From Holdemanella sp. MSK.7.32 (GTDB lineage Bacteria > Bacillota_I > Bacilli_A > Erysipelotrichales > Erysipelotrichaceae): DNA of 64,000 bases. The notes below the pieces were generated by a model. It was not told the origin of the DNA and made no database searches. It saw only the letters and a program-made list of their open reading frames with translations. Location: contig NZ_JANFYN010000009.1 in NCBI RefSeq assembly GCF_024460475.1, forward strand, positions 1 through 64,000, written 5' to 3'. Positions 9,681 through 17,245 of the stretch are shown piece after piece; within the stretch, counting starts at the first letter, position 1; every line of letters starts with the position of its first letter. Made by a program: the position numbers and the translations under genes.

Positions 9681-10976
9681 TTACACTATTTTAACAAGCT
9701 TGGCAACACATTCAAGTCCGGTTGTTTGACAAAACATGTCTACAGGTTGAACGTATTCGCATTGGTATCCATAATTTTTAAAAATTTTTAGATCTCGTGA
9801 TAACGTTTTAGGATTACAAGAAACATATACGATTTTATCAGGTTGCATGGTTATTGTGTCTTTAATACCATTTTCTGTCATTCCTTTTCTTGGTGGATCA
9901 ATAAAGACGACATCAATTTTATCATCTTTATGATCATGCGCAAAATCTGTGGCATCCTGACAAACATAGTGGCAATGATCAAGGTAATTCATTTTAGTAT
10001 TGTCGTTGGCATTATCAACGGCTTCTTTAACGATTTCAACACCAATCACGCTTTTTGCATGTTTACTGACAGCCATACCGATGGTACCTGTGCCTGCATA
10101 CATATCAATGCATGTTTCGTTTCCAGAAAGATTAGCGGCTTTAATGGCTTGATTGTACAAAACTTCCATCTGTATAGGGTTGACCTGGAAGAAGGATTTA
10201 AAGTGCAGTTTCACTTTGTTACCCAAACATTTTTCAATGATGTAGTCATTTCCATATAAGACTTTATATGTATCACCTAAGATCACGTTGTCATTTCGTG
10301 TGTTGTAGTTAAATACAATACTTGTGATGTTTGAGAATGTGTTTTTTAATAGTTTAGACAAAGACAAAATATTCTTTTCATTTTTACCAATAAATACCAC
10401 TTGAATTTCATCTGTACTTGAGTGGCGGATAAAGATGTGGCGTAAGCCTTCTGCCATTTCAATTGTGATATGTTTTTGAATGAAGCCAAAGATTTCATTG
10501 ATTGTAAAATCTTGAATTTTGCATTCTTTACATGTCACAACGTCATTTGAATGTTGACGATAAAAACCCATTTGGACTTTACCATCTTTGATTTTAACCG
10601 GAAACTGTGCTTTGTTACGATAGTACCAAGGATTATCCATACCTAGTATTGGCTTGACTTCAATATCTTCAAATAATTTTTTGACATGTTTATATTTATA
10701 GTCTAATTGATAAGCATACTTCATGTGTTGAAGTTGGCACCCACCACATGTTTTAGCAACTTCACAAGTAAGTTCTTGGCGATTTATACTTGGCTCTAAA
10801 AGTTGAGTAATAATACCAAAAGCATATTTTTTGTTGACCTTAACAATTTTAATTTTTGCCTTTTCACCAATCAATAAGTTTGGCACAAAGACAACCATAT
10901 CGTCAATTTTAACAACACCACTATTTAAATCTGTATCATCGATACACGTTACTATATATTCTTCATTTTTTTTCAT
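9681..10976 (-). CDS. 23S rRNA (uracil-5-)-methyltransferase, RumA/RlmCD type
   Basis: SAM-dependent m5U methyltransferase of the TrmA/RumA family. An N-terminal TRAM domain (about 1-60) is followed by a [4Fe-4S] set: CEVAKTCGGC near residue 80 and a distal CKEC. The SAM motif DMYAGTGTIGM comes next. The catalytic cysteine lies in YVSCNP, and the C-terminal signature is TTGLECVAKL. The length of 431 residues is normal. Two ATGs are possible, 10982 and 10976, and neither has a ribosome binding site. A minus-strand promoter (TTGTCA, 17 bp, TATCAT) would place the mRNA 5' end near 10978, so translation from a leaderless or nearly leaderless mRNA at 10976 is the best reading. The target uridine cannot be told from sequence. 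Confidence 0.9.
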   Translation of the reverse strand: MKKNEEYIVTCIDDTDLNSGVVKIDDMVVFVPNLLIGEKAKIKIVKVNKKYAFGIITQLLEPSINRQELTCEVAKTCGGCQLQHMKYAYQLDYKYKHVKKLFEDIEVKPILGMDNPWYYRNKAQFPVKIKDGKVQMGFYRQHSNDVVTCKECKIQDFTINEIFGFIQKHITIEMAEGLRHIFIRHSSTDEIQVVFIGKNEKNILSLSKLLKNTFSNITSIVFNYNTRNDNVILGDTYKVLYGNDYIIEKCLGNKVKLHFKSFFQVNPIQMEVLYNQAIKAANLSGNETCIDMYAGTGTIGMAVSKHAKSVIGVEIVKEAVDNANDNTKMNYLDHCHYVCQDATDFAHDHKDDKIDVVFIDPPRKGMTENGIKDTITMQPDKIVYVSCNPKTLSRDLKIFKNYGYQCEYVQPVDMFCQTTGLECVAKLVKIV

Positions 10977-10984
10977 ACACATTT

Positions 10985-11013
10985 ATGATATCTAAAAAAA
11001 CAAGAATTGACAA
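10985..11013 (-). promoter_or_regulatory. Promoter of the rRNA methyltransferase, -35 overlapping the marR -35
   Basis: Minus strand: TTGTCA (11013-11008), 17-bp spacer, TATCAT (10990-10985). The -35 shares five bases with the plus-strand TTGACA (11007-11012), which probably serves marR. The predicted transcription start is at or next to the start codon. Confidence 0.5.
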
Positions 11014-11068
11014 ATGGAATTATTATAGTAATATATATAGCGTACTATGTAAATGTATAGCGTGCTAT
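11007..11068 (+). promoter_or_regulatory. marR promoter with two tandem operator-like palindromes
   Basis: TTGACA (11007-11012) and an approximate -10, TAATAT (11029-11034). Just downstream are two related 12-bp sites: ATAGCGTACTAT (11037-11048) and the perfect palindrome ATAGCGTGCTAT (11057-11068). Their starts are exactly 20 bp apart, about two helical turns. Likely binding sites for the MarR protein encoded next (inference). Confidence 0.65.
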
Positions 11069-11085
11069 GAAATGAGGTGAGAAAA

Positions 11086-11511
11086 ATGTGTGACAATAAT
11101 GAGATTGGTTTTTATTTTGGTTTGATTAAAAAAAAAATGGACAAACATATGAATGAAGGTTTAAAAAAATATGATTTAACTAAATCTCAACAAGACGTCT
11201 TAGGATATCTACATTTTACGGATAAGGATCCAGTCATTCAAAGAGATATTGAAGAGCATTTTCATATTTCGAATCCAACAGTTACAGGGATTTTAAATCG
11301 CTTGGAACAGAAGGGGTTTATTGAAAGAAAATTGAATCAAAAGGATAAAAGAGTTCGTGCAATCGTATTAACACAAAAAGAGCAGGATCTTCATGAAGAT
11401 ATCGTGAAGCAGATTCAAACAATGGAATCTAGATTTGGAAATGTGTTGGGTGAAGAAAAGAAGGTGCAATTGTTAGAAATCTTAAAAGAGCTAGCTGAAA
11501 ATTTAGAATAA
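11086..11511 (+). CDS. MarR-family transcriptional regulator
   Basis: A 141-residue winged-helix regulator. LTKSQQDVLGYLHF, IQRDIEEHFHISNPTVTGILNRLEQKGFIER (recognition helix) and the wing RKLNQKDKRVRAIVLTQKE are typical of MarR proteins that control drug exporters. The ATG at 11086 follows GAGGTGA at 5-bp spacing; the GTG at 11077 lies inside that ribosome binding site and is rejected. It precedes two ABC exporter genes by 30 bp and has operator-like palindromes in its own promoter, which points to autoregulation and drug-induced expression of the exporter (inference). Confidence 0.92.
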   Translation: MCDNNEIGFYFGLIKKKMDKHMNEGLKKYDLTKSQQDVLGYLHFTDKDPVIQRDIEEHFHISNPTVTGILNRLEQKGFIERKLNQKDKRVRAIVLTQKEQDLHEDIVKQIQTMESRFGNVLGEEKKVQLLEILKELAENLE

Positions 11512-11541
11512 TTGAAGATTTAGAATAATGGAGGTTTTATT

Positions 11542-13272
11542 ATGGTCAAGACTTTATTGAATGAGGTTAAAGAATATAAAAAGGATACGTTATTGAGTCC
11601 GGTTTATGTTTCAATCGAAGCCATACTTGAAGTGTTTATTCCATTTTTGATGGCATTATTAGTGGATAATGGTATTGAAAAAGGAAATATGGGTTCAATT
11701 TGGTTTTATGGGACTTTAATGTTGGTGGCAGCCTTTGTATCTTTATGGGCTGGTGCTAAAAGTGGAAAGCATGCGGCTATCGCATCGAGTGGTTTTGCGA
11801 AGAATTTAAGAAAGGCAGAGTATCGTAATATTCAAAACTTTTCTTTTTCAAATATTGACGCTTATTCAACAAGTGGATTAATCACACGTATGATGACGGA
11901 TGTGACAAATATACAGAATGCATATCAGATGATTATTCGTGTTTGTGTTCGTGCACCATTGATGTTAATCGCATCTTTGATCATGGCTTTTATCATTAAT
12001 AAAGAAATGGCTATGATTTATGTGGTTGTCGTACTTATTTTAGGTGTTATTTTATTTGGAATCATTTTTATCGTAAGTCCTATTTTTAGCCGTTTATTTT
12101 CTCGTTACGATACTTTAAACGCGAGTATTCAAGAAAATATTTTAGGGATTCGTGTTGTGAAATCTTTTGTTCGTAAGGATCATGAGATTGATAAATTCCG
12201 TAAAGAAAGTGAGACTATTTTTAGTATTCAAGGGAAAGCTGAAAAAATCTTGGTGTTTAACTCTCCTGTGATGCAACTTTGTATGTATGCGACGATTCTT
12301 TTAATTTCATGGTTAGGAGCTCATCAAATTGTGGCTCAAAATATGACAACTGGAGAATTAATGTCTTTATTTACATATACTGCAAGTATTTTAATGTCTC
12401 TAATGATGATGAGTATGATTTTTGTCATGGTGACAATGTCCATTGCGAGTGGAAAACGTATTGCCGAAGTATTAAATCAAGAATCCGATTTAACAAGTCC
12501 TGAAAATGGTATCGAAACTGTAGAAAATGGAGCCATTGATTTTGAAGATGTTTCATTTCATTATGGCAATGATGAAGATATTTTAAGTCATATTGATTTG
12601 CACATTCCTTCAGGCTCGACTTTGGGTATCTTAGGAGCAACAGGATCTAGTAAGTCGAGTTTAGTACAATTGATTCCAAGACTATATGATGTAACACAAG
12701 GTAGTGTTAAAGTAGCGGGAATGGATGTTCGTGATTATGATTTAAAAGTATTGCGTGATAATGTGGCCATGGTTCTACAAAAGAATGTTTTATTTTCGGG
12801 AACAATCAAAGAGAATATGCGTTGGGGAAATCCAAATGCGACAGATGAAGAGATCATGGAAGCTTGTAAATTAGCACAGGCGGATGAATTCATTCAATTG
12901 ATGCCTAATAAATATGATACGTATATTGAGCAAGGTGGTACGAATGTTTCGGGTGGACAAAGACAGCGTTTGTGTATCGCAAGAGCTATACTAAAGAGTC
13001 CTAAAATTTTGATTCTAGATGATTCTACAAGTGCCGTGGATACAAAAACCGATGCTTTGATTCGTCAGGCCTTCTTAGAGAAGATTCCACATACAACTCG
13101 AATCATTATTTCGCAGCGCGTTTCAAGTATTCAGGATGCAGATCAAATTTTGGTTATTGATGATGGAAAAATTTCTGGTTTAGGTACGCATGAAGAATTA
13201 TTAAAATCAAATGCGATGTATAAAGAAACGTTTGAAGCACAAAATAATGGAGGTGATTTTGATGAACAATAG
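11542..13272 (+). CDS. Heterodimeric ABC exporter, degenerate-site subunit
   Basis: A 576-residue half-transporter: six-helix membrane domain (about 1-320), then a nucleotide-binding domain. It has the marks of the degenerate partner in TM287/288- or BmrCD-like exporters. Walker B reads ILILDDSTSAVD, with Asp for the catalytic Glu. The switch is ISQRVSS, with Gln for His. The signature NVSGGQRQRL is canonical. Walker A is odd, GATGSSKSS, lacking the third glycine of GxxGxGKS. The start has GGAGG 8 bp upstream. The next gene overlaps by 11 bp and encodes the partner. Likely multidrug efflux under the upstream MarR (inference). Confidence 0.92.
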   Translation: MVKTLLNEVKEYKKDTLLSPVYVSIEAILEVFIPFLMALLVDNGIEKGNMGSIWFYGTLMLVAAFVSLWAGAKSGKHAAIASSGFAKNLRKAEYRNIQNFSFSNIDAYSTSGLITRMMTDVTNIQNAYQMIIRVCVRAPLMLIASLIMAFIINKEMAMIYVVVVLILGVILFGIIFIVSPIFSRLFSRYDTLNASIQENILGIRVVKSFVRKDHEIDKFRKESETIFSIQGKAEKILVFNSPVMQLCMYATILLISWLGAHQIVAQNMTTGELMSLFTYTASILMSLMMMSMIFVMVTMSIASGKRIAEVLNQESDLTSPENGIETVENGAIDFEDVSFHYGNDEDILSHIDLHIPSGSTLGILGATGSSKSSLVQLIPRLYDVTQGSVKVAGMDVRDYDLKVLRDNVAMVLQKNVLFSGTIKENMRWGNPNATDEEIMEACKLAQADEFIQLMPNKYDTYIEQGGTNVSGGQRQRLCIARAILKSPKILILDDSTSAVDTKTDALIRQAFLEKIPHTTRIIISQRVSSIQDADQILVIDDGKISGLGTHEELLKSNAMYKETFEAQNNGGDFDEQ

Positions 13273-15085
13273 AGATACAAATAGTTTAAAGCGAGTTATT
13301 AAAGAAACAATCACTTCTTATAAGATTGAAAGTTTTATTGTGCTTGTATTGATCATTGTATCTAGTATCGCCAATGTATATGGAAGCATGTTTTTAAAGA
13401 GTTTGATTGACGATTATATTGTTCCATTATTATCGCAAACAGTTCCAAATTATATGCCTTTATTCAATGCATTAATGGAATTGGTAATGATTTATGGTGT
13501 TGGTATCTTAGCTACGTATGGATTTAATCGTATAATGGTAACAATTTCATTGGGTACTTTAAAACATATTCGTGATGAATTATTTGAACATATGCAGACA
13601 TTGCCATTGCGCTTCTTTGATACACATGCACATGGGGATATCATGTCTGTTTATACAAATGATACGGATACTTTAAGACAGCTAATTTCTCAAAGTATTC
13701 CTCAGGTTATTGTATCTTTAATGACGATTATCTCAGTTACGATTTCCATGTTCATCTTAAATGTTCCATTGGCTGTTTTAACAATCGCATGTGGTTTATT
13801 GATGGTGTATACTTCAAAAAAGATTTCGGCAAAATCAGGTAAATACTTTATTGCCCAACAAAAACAATTGGGTGTGGAAAATGGGTTTATTGAAGAAATG
13901 ATGGAAGGAAGTAAAGTCATTAAAGTTTTTACGCATGAAGAACAAAGTATCAAAGATTTTGATCAAGTAAATGATGCGTTATTTGAAGCGAGTGCGAATG
14001 CGAATACGTTTGCGAATGTTTTAATGCCAATCGTAATGAATATTGGGTACATTTCTTATGTACTTGTTGCGGTAGTTGGTTCTATCTTTGCCCTAAATCA
14101 TATTGCAGGATTAACATTAGGTGGCATTGCCGCTTTCTTACAGTTAAATCGTAGTTTCACAAATCCAATCGGACAAATTAGTATGCAGTTAAATGCAGTG
14201 ATTATGGCGGATGCAGGTGCTAAGCGTATTTATGAAATCATAGATACAGAAAGTGAAGTGGATGATGGTATCGTGACTTTAGAACAAATTGATCATGATC
14301 ACTGGGCTTGGCATCATCCAAGAAAAGATGGACAAGATGAATTGGTTCCACTACGTGGAGATGTTCGTTTTGAAAATGTGAACTTCTCTTATAATCCAGA
14401 TAAACAGATTTTATTTGACGTTTCTCTATTTGCGAAACCAGGACAAAAGATTGCCTTTGTAGGAGCTACAGGTGCTGGTAAAACAACAATCACGAATCTA
14501 ATCAATCGTTTTTATGATATTCAATCGGGTTCCATTACGTATGATGGTATTGATGTAAAACTAATCAAGAAAGCAGATCTTAGAAAATCATTGGGTATTG
14601 TATTGCAGGATACAAACTTATTTACCGGTACCATTATGGATAATATTCGTTATGGTCGTTTAGATGCGAGTGATGAAGAGTGTATTGCGGCAAGTAAGTT
14701 AGCGAATGCGCATGAATTTATTAAACACTTAGAACATGGTTATGACACAATGATTCATGCGGGTGGAGAATCCTTGTCTCAAGGACAAAGACAACTTTTA
14801 TCCATTGCACGTGCAGCCGTTGCCAATCCTCCTGTTTTGATTTTGGATGAAGCAACAAGTTCCATTGATACACATACAGAAAGAATCGTTCAGGAAGGTA
14901 TGGATAAGTTGATGGAAGGAAGAACGGTATTTGTGATTGCACACAGACTTTCAACTATCCAAAATAGTGATGCGATCATGGTGTTAGAACAAGGTCATAT
15001 TATTGAGCGTGGTAATCATGAAGACTTGTTGAAACAAAAGGGTAAATACTATCAATTGTATACAGGTGCTTTTGAGTTAGACTAA
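13262..15085 (+). CDS. Heterodimeric ABC exporter, partner subunit
   Basis: 607 residues: membrane domain (about 1-340), then an NBD with canonical Walker A (GATGAGKTT), Walker B with catalytic glutamate (LILDEATSSID) and H-loop (IAHRLST). Its signature is LSQGQ instead of LSGGQ, exactly what pairs with the degenerate first subunit in TM287/288-type exporters: one active and one degenerate ATP site. An insert with DHWAWHHPRKDGQ lies before the NBD. The ATG at 13262 follows GGAGGTGATTTTG; the longer frame from 13211 lies inside the upstream gene and is not used. No terminator is seen directly after it. Confidence 0.92.
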   Translation: MNNRDTNSLKRVIKETITSYKIESFIVLVLIIVSSIANVYGSMFLKSLIDDYIVPLLSQTVPNYMPLFNALMELVMIYGVGILATYGFNRIMVTISLGTLKHIRDELFEHMQTLPLRFFDTHAHGDIMSVYTNDTDTLRQLISQSIPQVIVSLMTIISVTISMFILNVPLAVLTIACGLLMVYTSKKISAKSGKYFIAQQKQLGVENGFIEEMMEGSKVIKVFTHEEQSIKDFDQVNDALFEASANANTFANVLMPIVMNIGYISYVLVAVVGSIFALNHIAGLTLGGIAAFLQLNRSFTNPIGQISMQLNAVIMADAGAKRIYEIIDTESEVDDGIVTLEQIDHDHWAWHHPRKDGQDELVPLRGDVRFENVNFSYNPDKQILFDVSLFAKPGQKIAFVGATGAGKTTITNLINRFYDIQSGSITYDGIDVKLIKKADLRKSLGIVLQDTNLFTGTIMDNIRYGRLDASDEECIAASKLANAHEFIKHLEHGYDTMIHAGGESLSQGQRQLLSIARAAVANPPVLILDEATSSIDTHTERIVQEGMDKLMEGRTVFVIAHRLSTIQNSDAIMVLEQGHIIERGNHEDLLKQKGKYYQLYTGAFELD

Positions 15086-15101
15086 ATATTTAAATTTAAG
15101 C

Positions 15102-15130
15102 TTGCATATATTTCGATTATGTTATAGAAT
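15102..15130 (+). promoter_or_regulatory. tRNA-Arg promoter
   Basis: TTGCAT (15102-15107), 17-bp spacer, TAGAAT (15125-15130), ending 9 bp before the tRNA. Confidence 0.65.
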
Positions 15131-15139
15131 ATATGCGTT

Positions 15140-15216
15140 GTCGACGTAGCTCAGCTGGATAGAGCATGCGCCTTCTAAGCGCACGGTCGGGGGTTCGAAT
15201 CCCTCCGTCGACGCCA
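15140..15216 (+). tRNA. tRNA-Arg (anticodon TCT)
   Basis: 77 nt with encoded CCA. Acceptor GTCGACG/CGTCGAC, D-arm GCTC-AGCTGGATA-GAGC, anticodon arm TGCGC-CTTCTAA-GCGCA with anticodon TCT (reads AGA), and T-arm GGGTTCGAATCCC. Confidence 0.96.
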
Positions 15217-15228
15217 TTTTGTAAATTA

Positions 15229-15253
15229 AGTCCTTATATAAGGGCTTTTTTTC
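15229..15253 (+). terminator. tRNA-Arg terminator
   Basis: AGTCCTT (15229-15235) pairs with AAGGGCT (15240-15246, one G-T pair), followed by seven more T residues. Confidence 0.75.
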
Positions 15254-15292
15254 TGTTTATAGATAGTTTTGAAAACCTTTTTGAAAACCTTT

Positions 15293-15326
15293 ATAAAAAA
15301 ACAAAGAAACATTATGTCTCTTTGTT
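15293..15326 (-). terminator. Terminator of the CPBP protease gene
   Basis: ACAAAGA (15301-15307) pairs with TCTTTGT (15319-15325), with further pairing inside (ACAT/ATGT). On the minus strand it is followed by a T-tract, complement of the A run at 15294-15301, about 70 bp after the CPBP stop. Confidence 0.6.
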
Positions 15327-15392
15327 GAAAAGGTTTAATCAAAAATATTGATGTTAAGATTTAATAAACTGGAATTTGTTTTTTGATACTTA

Positions 15393-16232
15393 TTACAATT
15401 TTGCTTTTTTCTTAATCATACATATTGCTGCTAAAGTAACTATAACATAACCTAATAGTGCAATAATTGATGATTCAATTCCAAATTCTCCACCAGTGAA
15501 AACAAAGTCTTTTGAATCAAGTACATATGTCATAACCGAATATTCATCTGCCTTTTCACTTATCGATAAACCGCCGCCAATAATTAAAATATTCCAAAGT
15601 GAATGAACAATTCCGCTGTTCCAAACAGAACCACTTTCAATAGCAACCATTGAGAACATTATTCCTACCATTGTTCCAGCAATAAGAACCAACAGGTTAC
15701 TTACAATGGAAAAATCCATTCCTATAATATGTACTAATCCAAATAAAACTGATGGAACTAATACAGCTACTTTAATATTCCATTTCTCTTTTAACAGATT
15801 TAGAATAACTCCTCGAAAAACCATTTCTTCAACAAAACCAGCGGCTATGCCTGTAAAAGCAATACCAGCACTCAGTATTGAAAAAATCTGATTACTATTC
15901 ATTCCAGAAGAAACGTACTTTCCAGAAAAGAAAAAAAGATAAACCGCTATTACTGTCACAGGTAATAATACACCTACAATAATCCATTTAGCTTTAATTG
16001 AAAATTTTGGCATTCCCAAATTTTCTATTTTTATTTTAAGTAGTCTTTTTGAAAATAATTCAATTAAAACAAATGCTAATCCAACATATATAATTCCTGC
16101 TATAATATTGCATATACCTTCTGGAATTTTAACCAAAACAAACAAACTTGCCACTAACTGAGCTAATATTTGAGCTACTATCAATACAATGATAGCTCCC
16201 AAAGCCCCCCCTATCGTCTTTCTTGTACTCAT
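15393..16232 (-). CDS. CPBP-family intramembrane metalloprotease
   Basis: A 279-residue membrane protein with about eight hydrophobic spans. The glutamate motif FVEEMVFRG near residue 145 (EExxxR) and the histidine motif FGLVHI near residue 180 define the CPBP/CAAX-protease (Abi) family. Members in Firmicutes often act in bacteriocin immunity or peptide maturation; the substrate here is unknown. The ATG at 16232 follows AAAGGAGA at good spacing; the longer frame from 16277 has no such site. It stands alone on the minus strand just after tRNA-Arg, in a stretch that looks accessory. No bacteriocin gene is visible nearby. Confidence 0.88.
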   Translation of the reverse strand: MSTRKTIGGALGAIIVLIVAQILAQLVASLFVLVKIPEGICNIIAGIIYVGLAFVLIELFSKRLLKIKIENLGMPKFSIKAKWIIVGVLLPVTVIAVYLFFFSGKYVSSGMNSNQIFSILSAGIAFTGIAAGFVEEMVFRGVILNLLKEKWNIKVAVLVPSVLFGLVHIIGMDFSIVSNLLVLIAGTMVGIMFSMVAIESGSVWNSGIVHSLWNILIIGGGLSISEKADEYSVMTYVLDSKDFVFTGGEFGIESSIIALLGYVIVTLAAICMIKKKAKL

Positions 16233-16354
16233 AAAATGCTCTCCTTTACCTTCATTATTGCAAAAAATTGCTACCAACTTAGCAAATTCCGATTTATCTA
16301 TTTTTAGACTTCATTATAATCATGTTGATTGAATTATCAATAGAAAATTTTATC

Positions 16355-16442
16355 TGTTTTGTGTGTTTGTGTTAACACTATGGTTTGTAAGAAGGGCTAT
16401 TATATGCATAAAACTACTACAAGACTATTGTTTGAAAATGTG
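16355..16442 (+). repeat. Leader-like repeat, copy A
   Basis: This copy matches 17072-17159 almost end to end without gaps over the coding-like part. Shared landmarks are a GTGTTAACAC palindrome (16370-16379), ATGGTTTGTAA, and AACTACTACAAGACTA. It lies in the 383-bp gene-free gap between the CPBP gene and the orphan gene at 16616. The rest of that gap is A/T-rich with nothing else I recognise. Confidence 0.85.
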
Positions 16443-16451
16443 CTTTATTAG
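16380..16451 (+). CDS. Putative 23-residue leader peptide, copy A
   Basis: The frame in repeat A reads MVCKKGYYMHKTTTRLLFEN and three more residues, with the TAG stop inside a small hairpin. The other copy reads the same frame with no indel, keeping MVCKK, one Tyr and TTTRLL; several differences are synonymous or conservative (CTATTG to CTACTA, AAG to AAA, Lys to Arg). No clear ribosome binding site is present, which is the main argument against translation. If real, it would be a regulatory leader peptide. Confidence 0.4.
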   Translation: MVCKKGYYMHKTTTRLLFENVLY

Positions 16452-16461
16452 CACTTTTTTT
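16435..16461 (+). terminator. Terminator-like hairpin in copy A
   Basis: GTGC (16440-16443) pairs with GCAC (16451-16454), extended by four A-T pairs past one mismatch, with a run of seven T. The stop codon of the putative leader peptide lies in the loop and stem. Confidence 0.5.
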
Positions 16462-16615
16462 CGTTGATACCTTCTTGTAAGCAAAGCCCTTAATCTGAAA
16501 ATTAATTTTACTGTCTTATATTTAAATGGTAGAAAGACTAAGATAATAGTAAAATATTAGTGGTAGGCATGGATACAATTTATGTTATGTAAAAAAATTT
16601 AGGAGTTAAGAAATA

Positions 16616-17017
16616 ATGAGCAACTCAACATTGTATATCAATAAAATAAATGACAGCATTCTTTTTGATGAGAAGAATAAAGAATTCACAATTTGTGATG
16701 GTAGTTTAGGAACTTACAAATTTTGTGATGTTGTTAGAAGTCAAATAGTTTATGAACATGCTAGATATAAAGGTAAATCACCATTATTTTCGCATAGAGT
16801 GTTAATTAGTACGTTTAATACAAGTATTTTTATTGAATTAAAAAAAGTGTATATAGGTATTGAAATTGAATTATCAAATATAGGTAAGGTATATGTATAT
16901 ATATCGAAAAATCCGGTCGTTCAACATAACCTTCAATTTGAAGAAGATTATAAAATCGCAAAACAAATAGATAAAAAGTTAAAAAGAATGTCTCTTGAAA
17001 ATAATAGTTTGAATTAA
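16616..17017 (+). CDS. Orphan hypothetical protein
   Basis: I do not recognise this 133-residue protein. It has no signal peptide and no clear membrane span. The central part alternates beta-like hydrophobic stretches (HRVLISTFNTSIFIELKKVY, IGIEIELSNIGKVYVYI), and a charged C-terminal helix ends in KKLKRM. A small beta-barrel or PH-like fold is conceivable but not shown. AGGAG lies 11 bp before the ATG. It sits between the two leader-like repeats, with no neighbour on its own transcript. Its base composition is more A/T-rich than the nearby housekeeping genes, in line with an accessory gene. Confidence 0.65.
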   Translation: MSNSTLYINKINDSILFDEKNKEFTICDGSLGTYKFCDVVRSQIVYEHARYKGKSPLFSHRVLISTFNTSIFIELKKVYIGIEIELSNIGKVYVYISKNPVVQHNLQFEEDYKIAKQIDKKLKRMSLENNSLN

Positions 17018-17071
17018 AACATATTGAACTACCATACTAAAAGTAGTTAAAGTTGATTTATTCTTGTTTTC

Positions 17072-17159
17072 TGTCTTTGTGTGTTTGTGTTAACACAATG
17101 GTTTGTAAAAAGGACTATGATATAAATAGAACTACTACAAGACTACTACTTGCAGATGT
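17072..17159 (+). repeat. Leader-like repeat, copy B
   Basis: Second copy of the element at 16355-16442, here with the 12-bp palindrome TGTGTTAACACA (17086-17097) directly before the ATG of the putative leader peptide. It lies in the 228-bp gap ahead of the InlB-repeat/MATE operon and is followed by a strong terminator. Confidence 0.85.
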
Positions 17160-17166
17160 GTTCTGA
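17098..17166 (+). CDS. Putative 22-residue leader peptide, copy B
   Basis: The frame reads MVCKKDYDINRTTTRLLLAD and two more residues, then TGA. It is colinear with copy A. The stop is directly followed by the first arm of a two-part terminator, and the next gene begins 34 bp after the T-tract. That is the layout of a translation-coupled attenuator ahead of a drug-efflux gene, as known for erm and ABC-F resistance genes (analogy only). No ribosome binding site is visible. Confidence 0.45.
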   Translation: MVCKKDYDINRTTTRLLLADVF

Positions 17167-17167
17167 A

Positions 17168-17212
17168 AACACTCCTCTCCGTCTAACTAACGGAGTCTTG
17201 GGTGTTTTTTTT
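17168..17212 (+). terminator. Two-part terminator/attenuator before the InlB-repeat/MATE operon
   Basis: An outer stem AACACTC (17168-17174) with GGGTGTT (17200-17206) encloses an inner hairpin CTCCGT (17177-17182) with ACGGAG (17190-17195). Eight T residues follow. It ends 34 bp before the downstream ATG. Confidence 0.8.
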
Positions 17213-17245
17213 ATTTGTGATAAAATAATGGGCAGGTGATATTTG

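Noticed and set aside
9843..10259. 138-codon plus-strand frame opposite the rRNA methyltransferase
   Set aside because: Shadow of a well-supported minus-strand gene; low-complexity hydrophobic translation.
15270..15295. Tandem GAAAACCTTT repeat after tRNA-Arg as an integration site
   Set aside because: The two units are only 10 nt long and do not match the tRNA 3' end, so they do not support an attachment site.
15166..15351. 61-codon frame starting inside tRNA-Arg
   Set aside because: It begins in the tRNA and runs through its terminator, has no ribosome binding site and looks like the usual tRNA-derived spurious frame.
16370..17097. GTGTTAACAC as a Rex, TnrA/GlnR or CcpA site
   Set aside because: The spacing does not fit any of these consensus operators (Rex needs a gap between the half sites, TnrA/GlnR a wider one).
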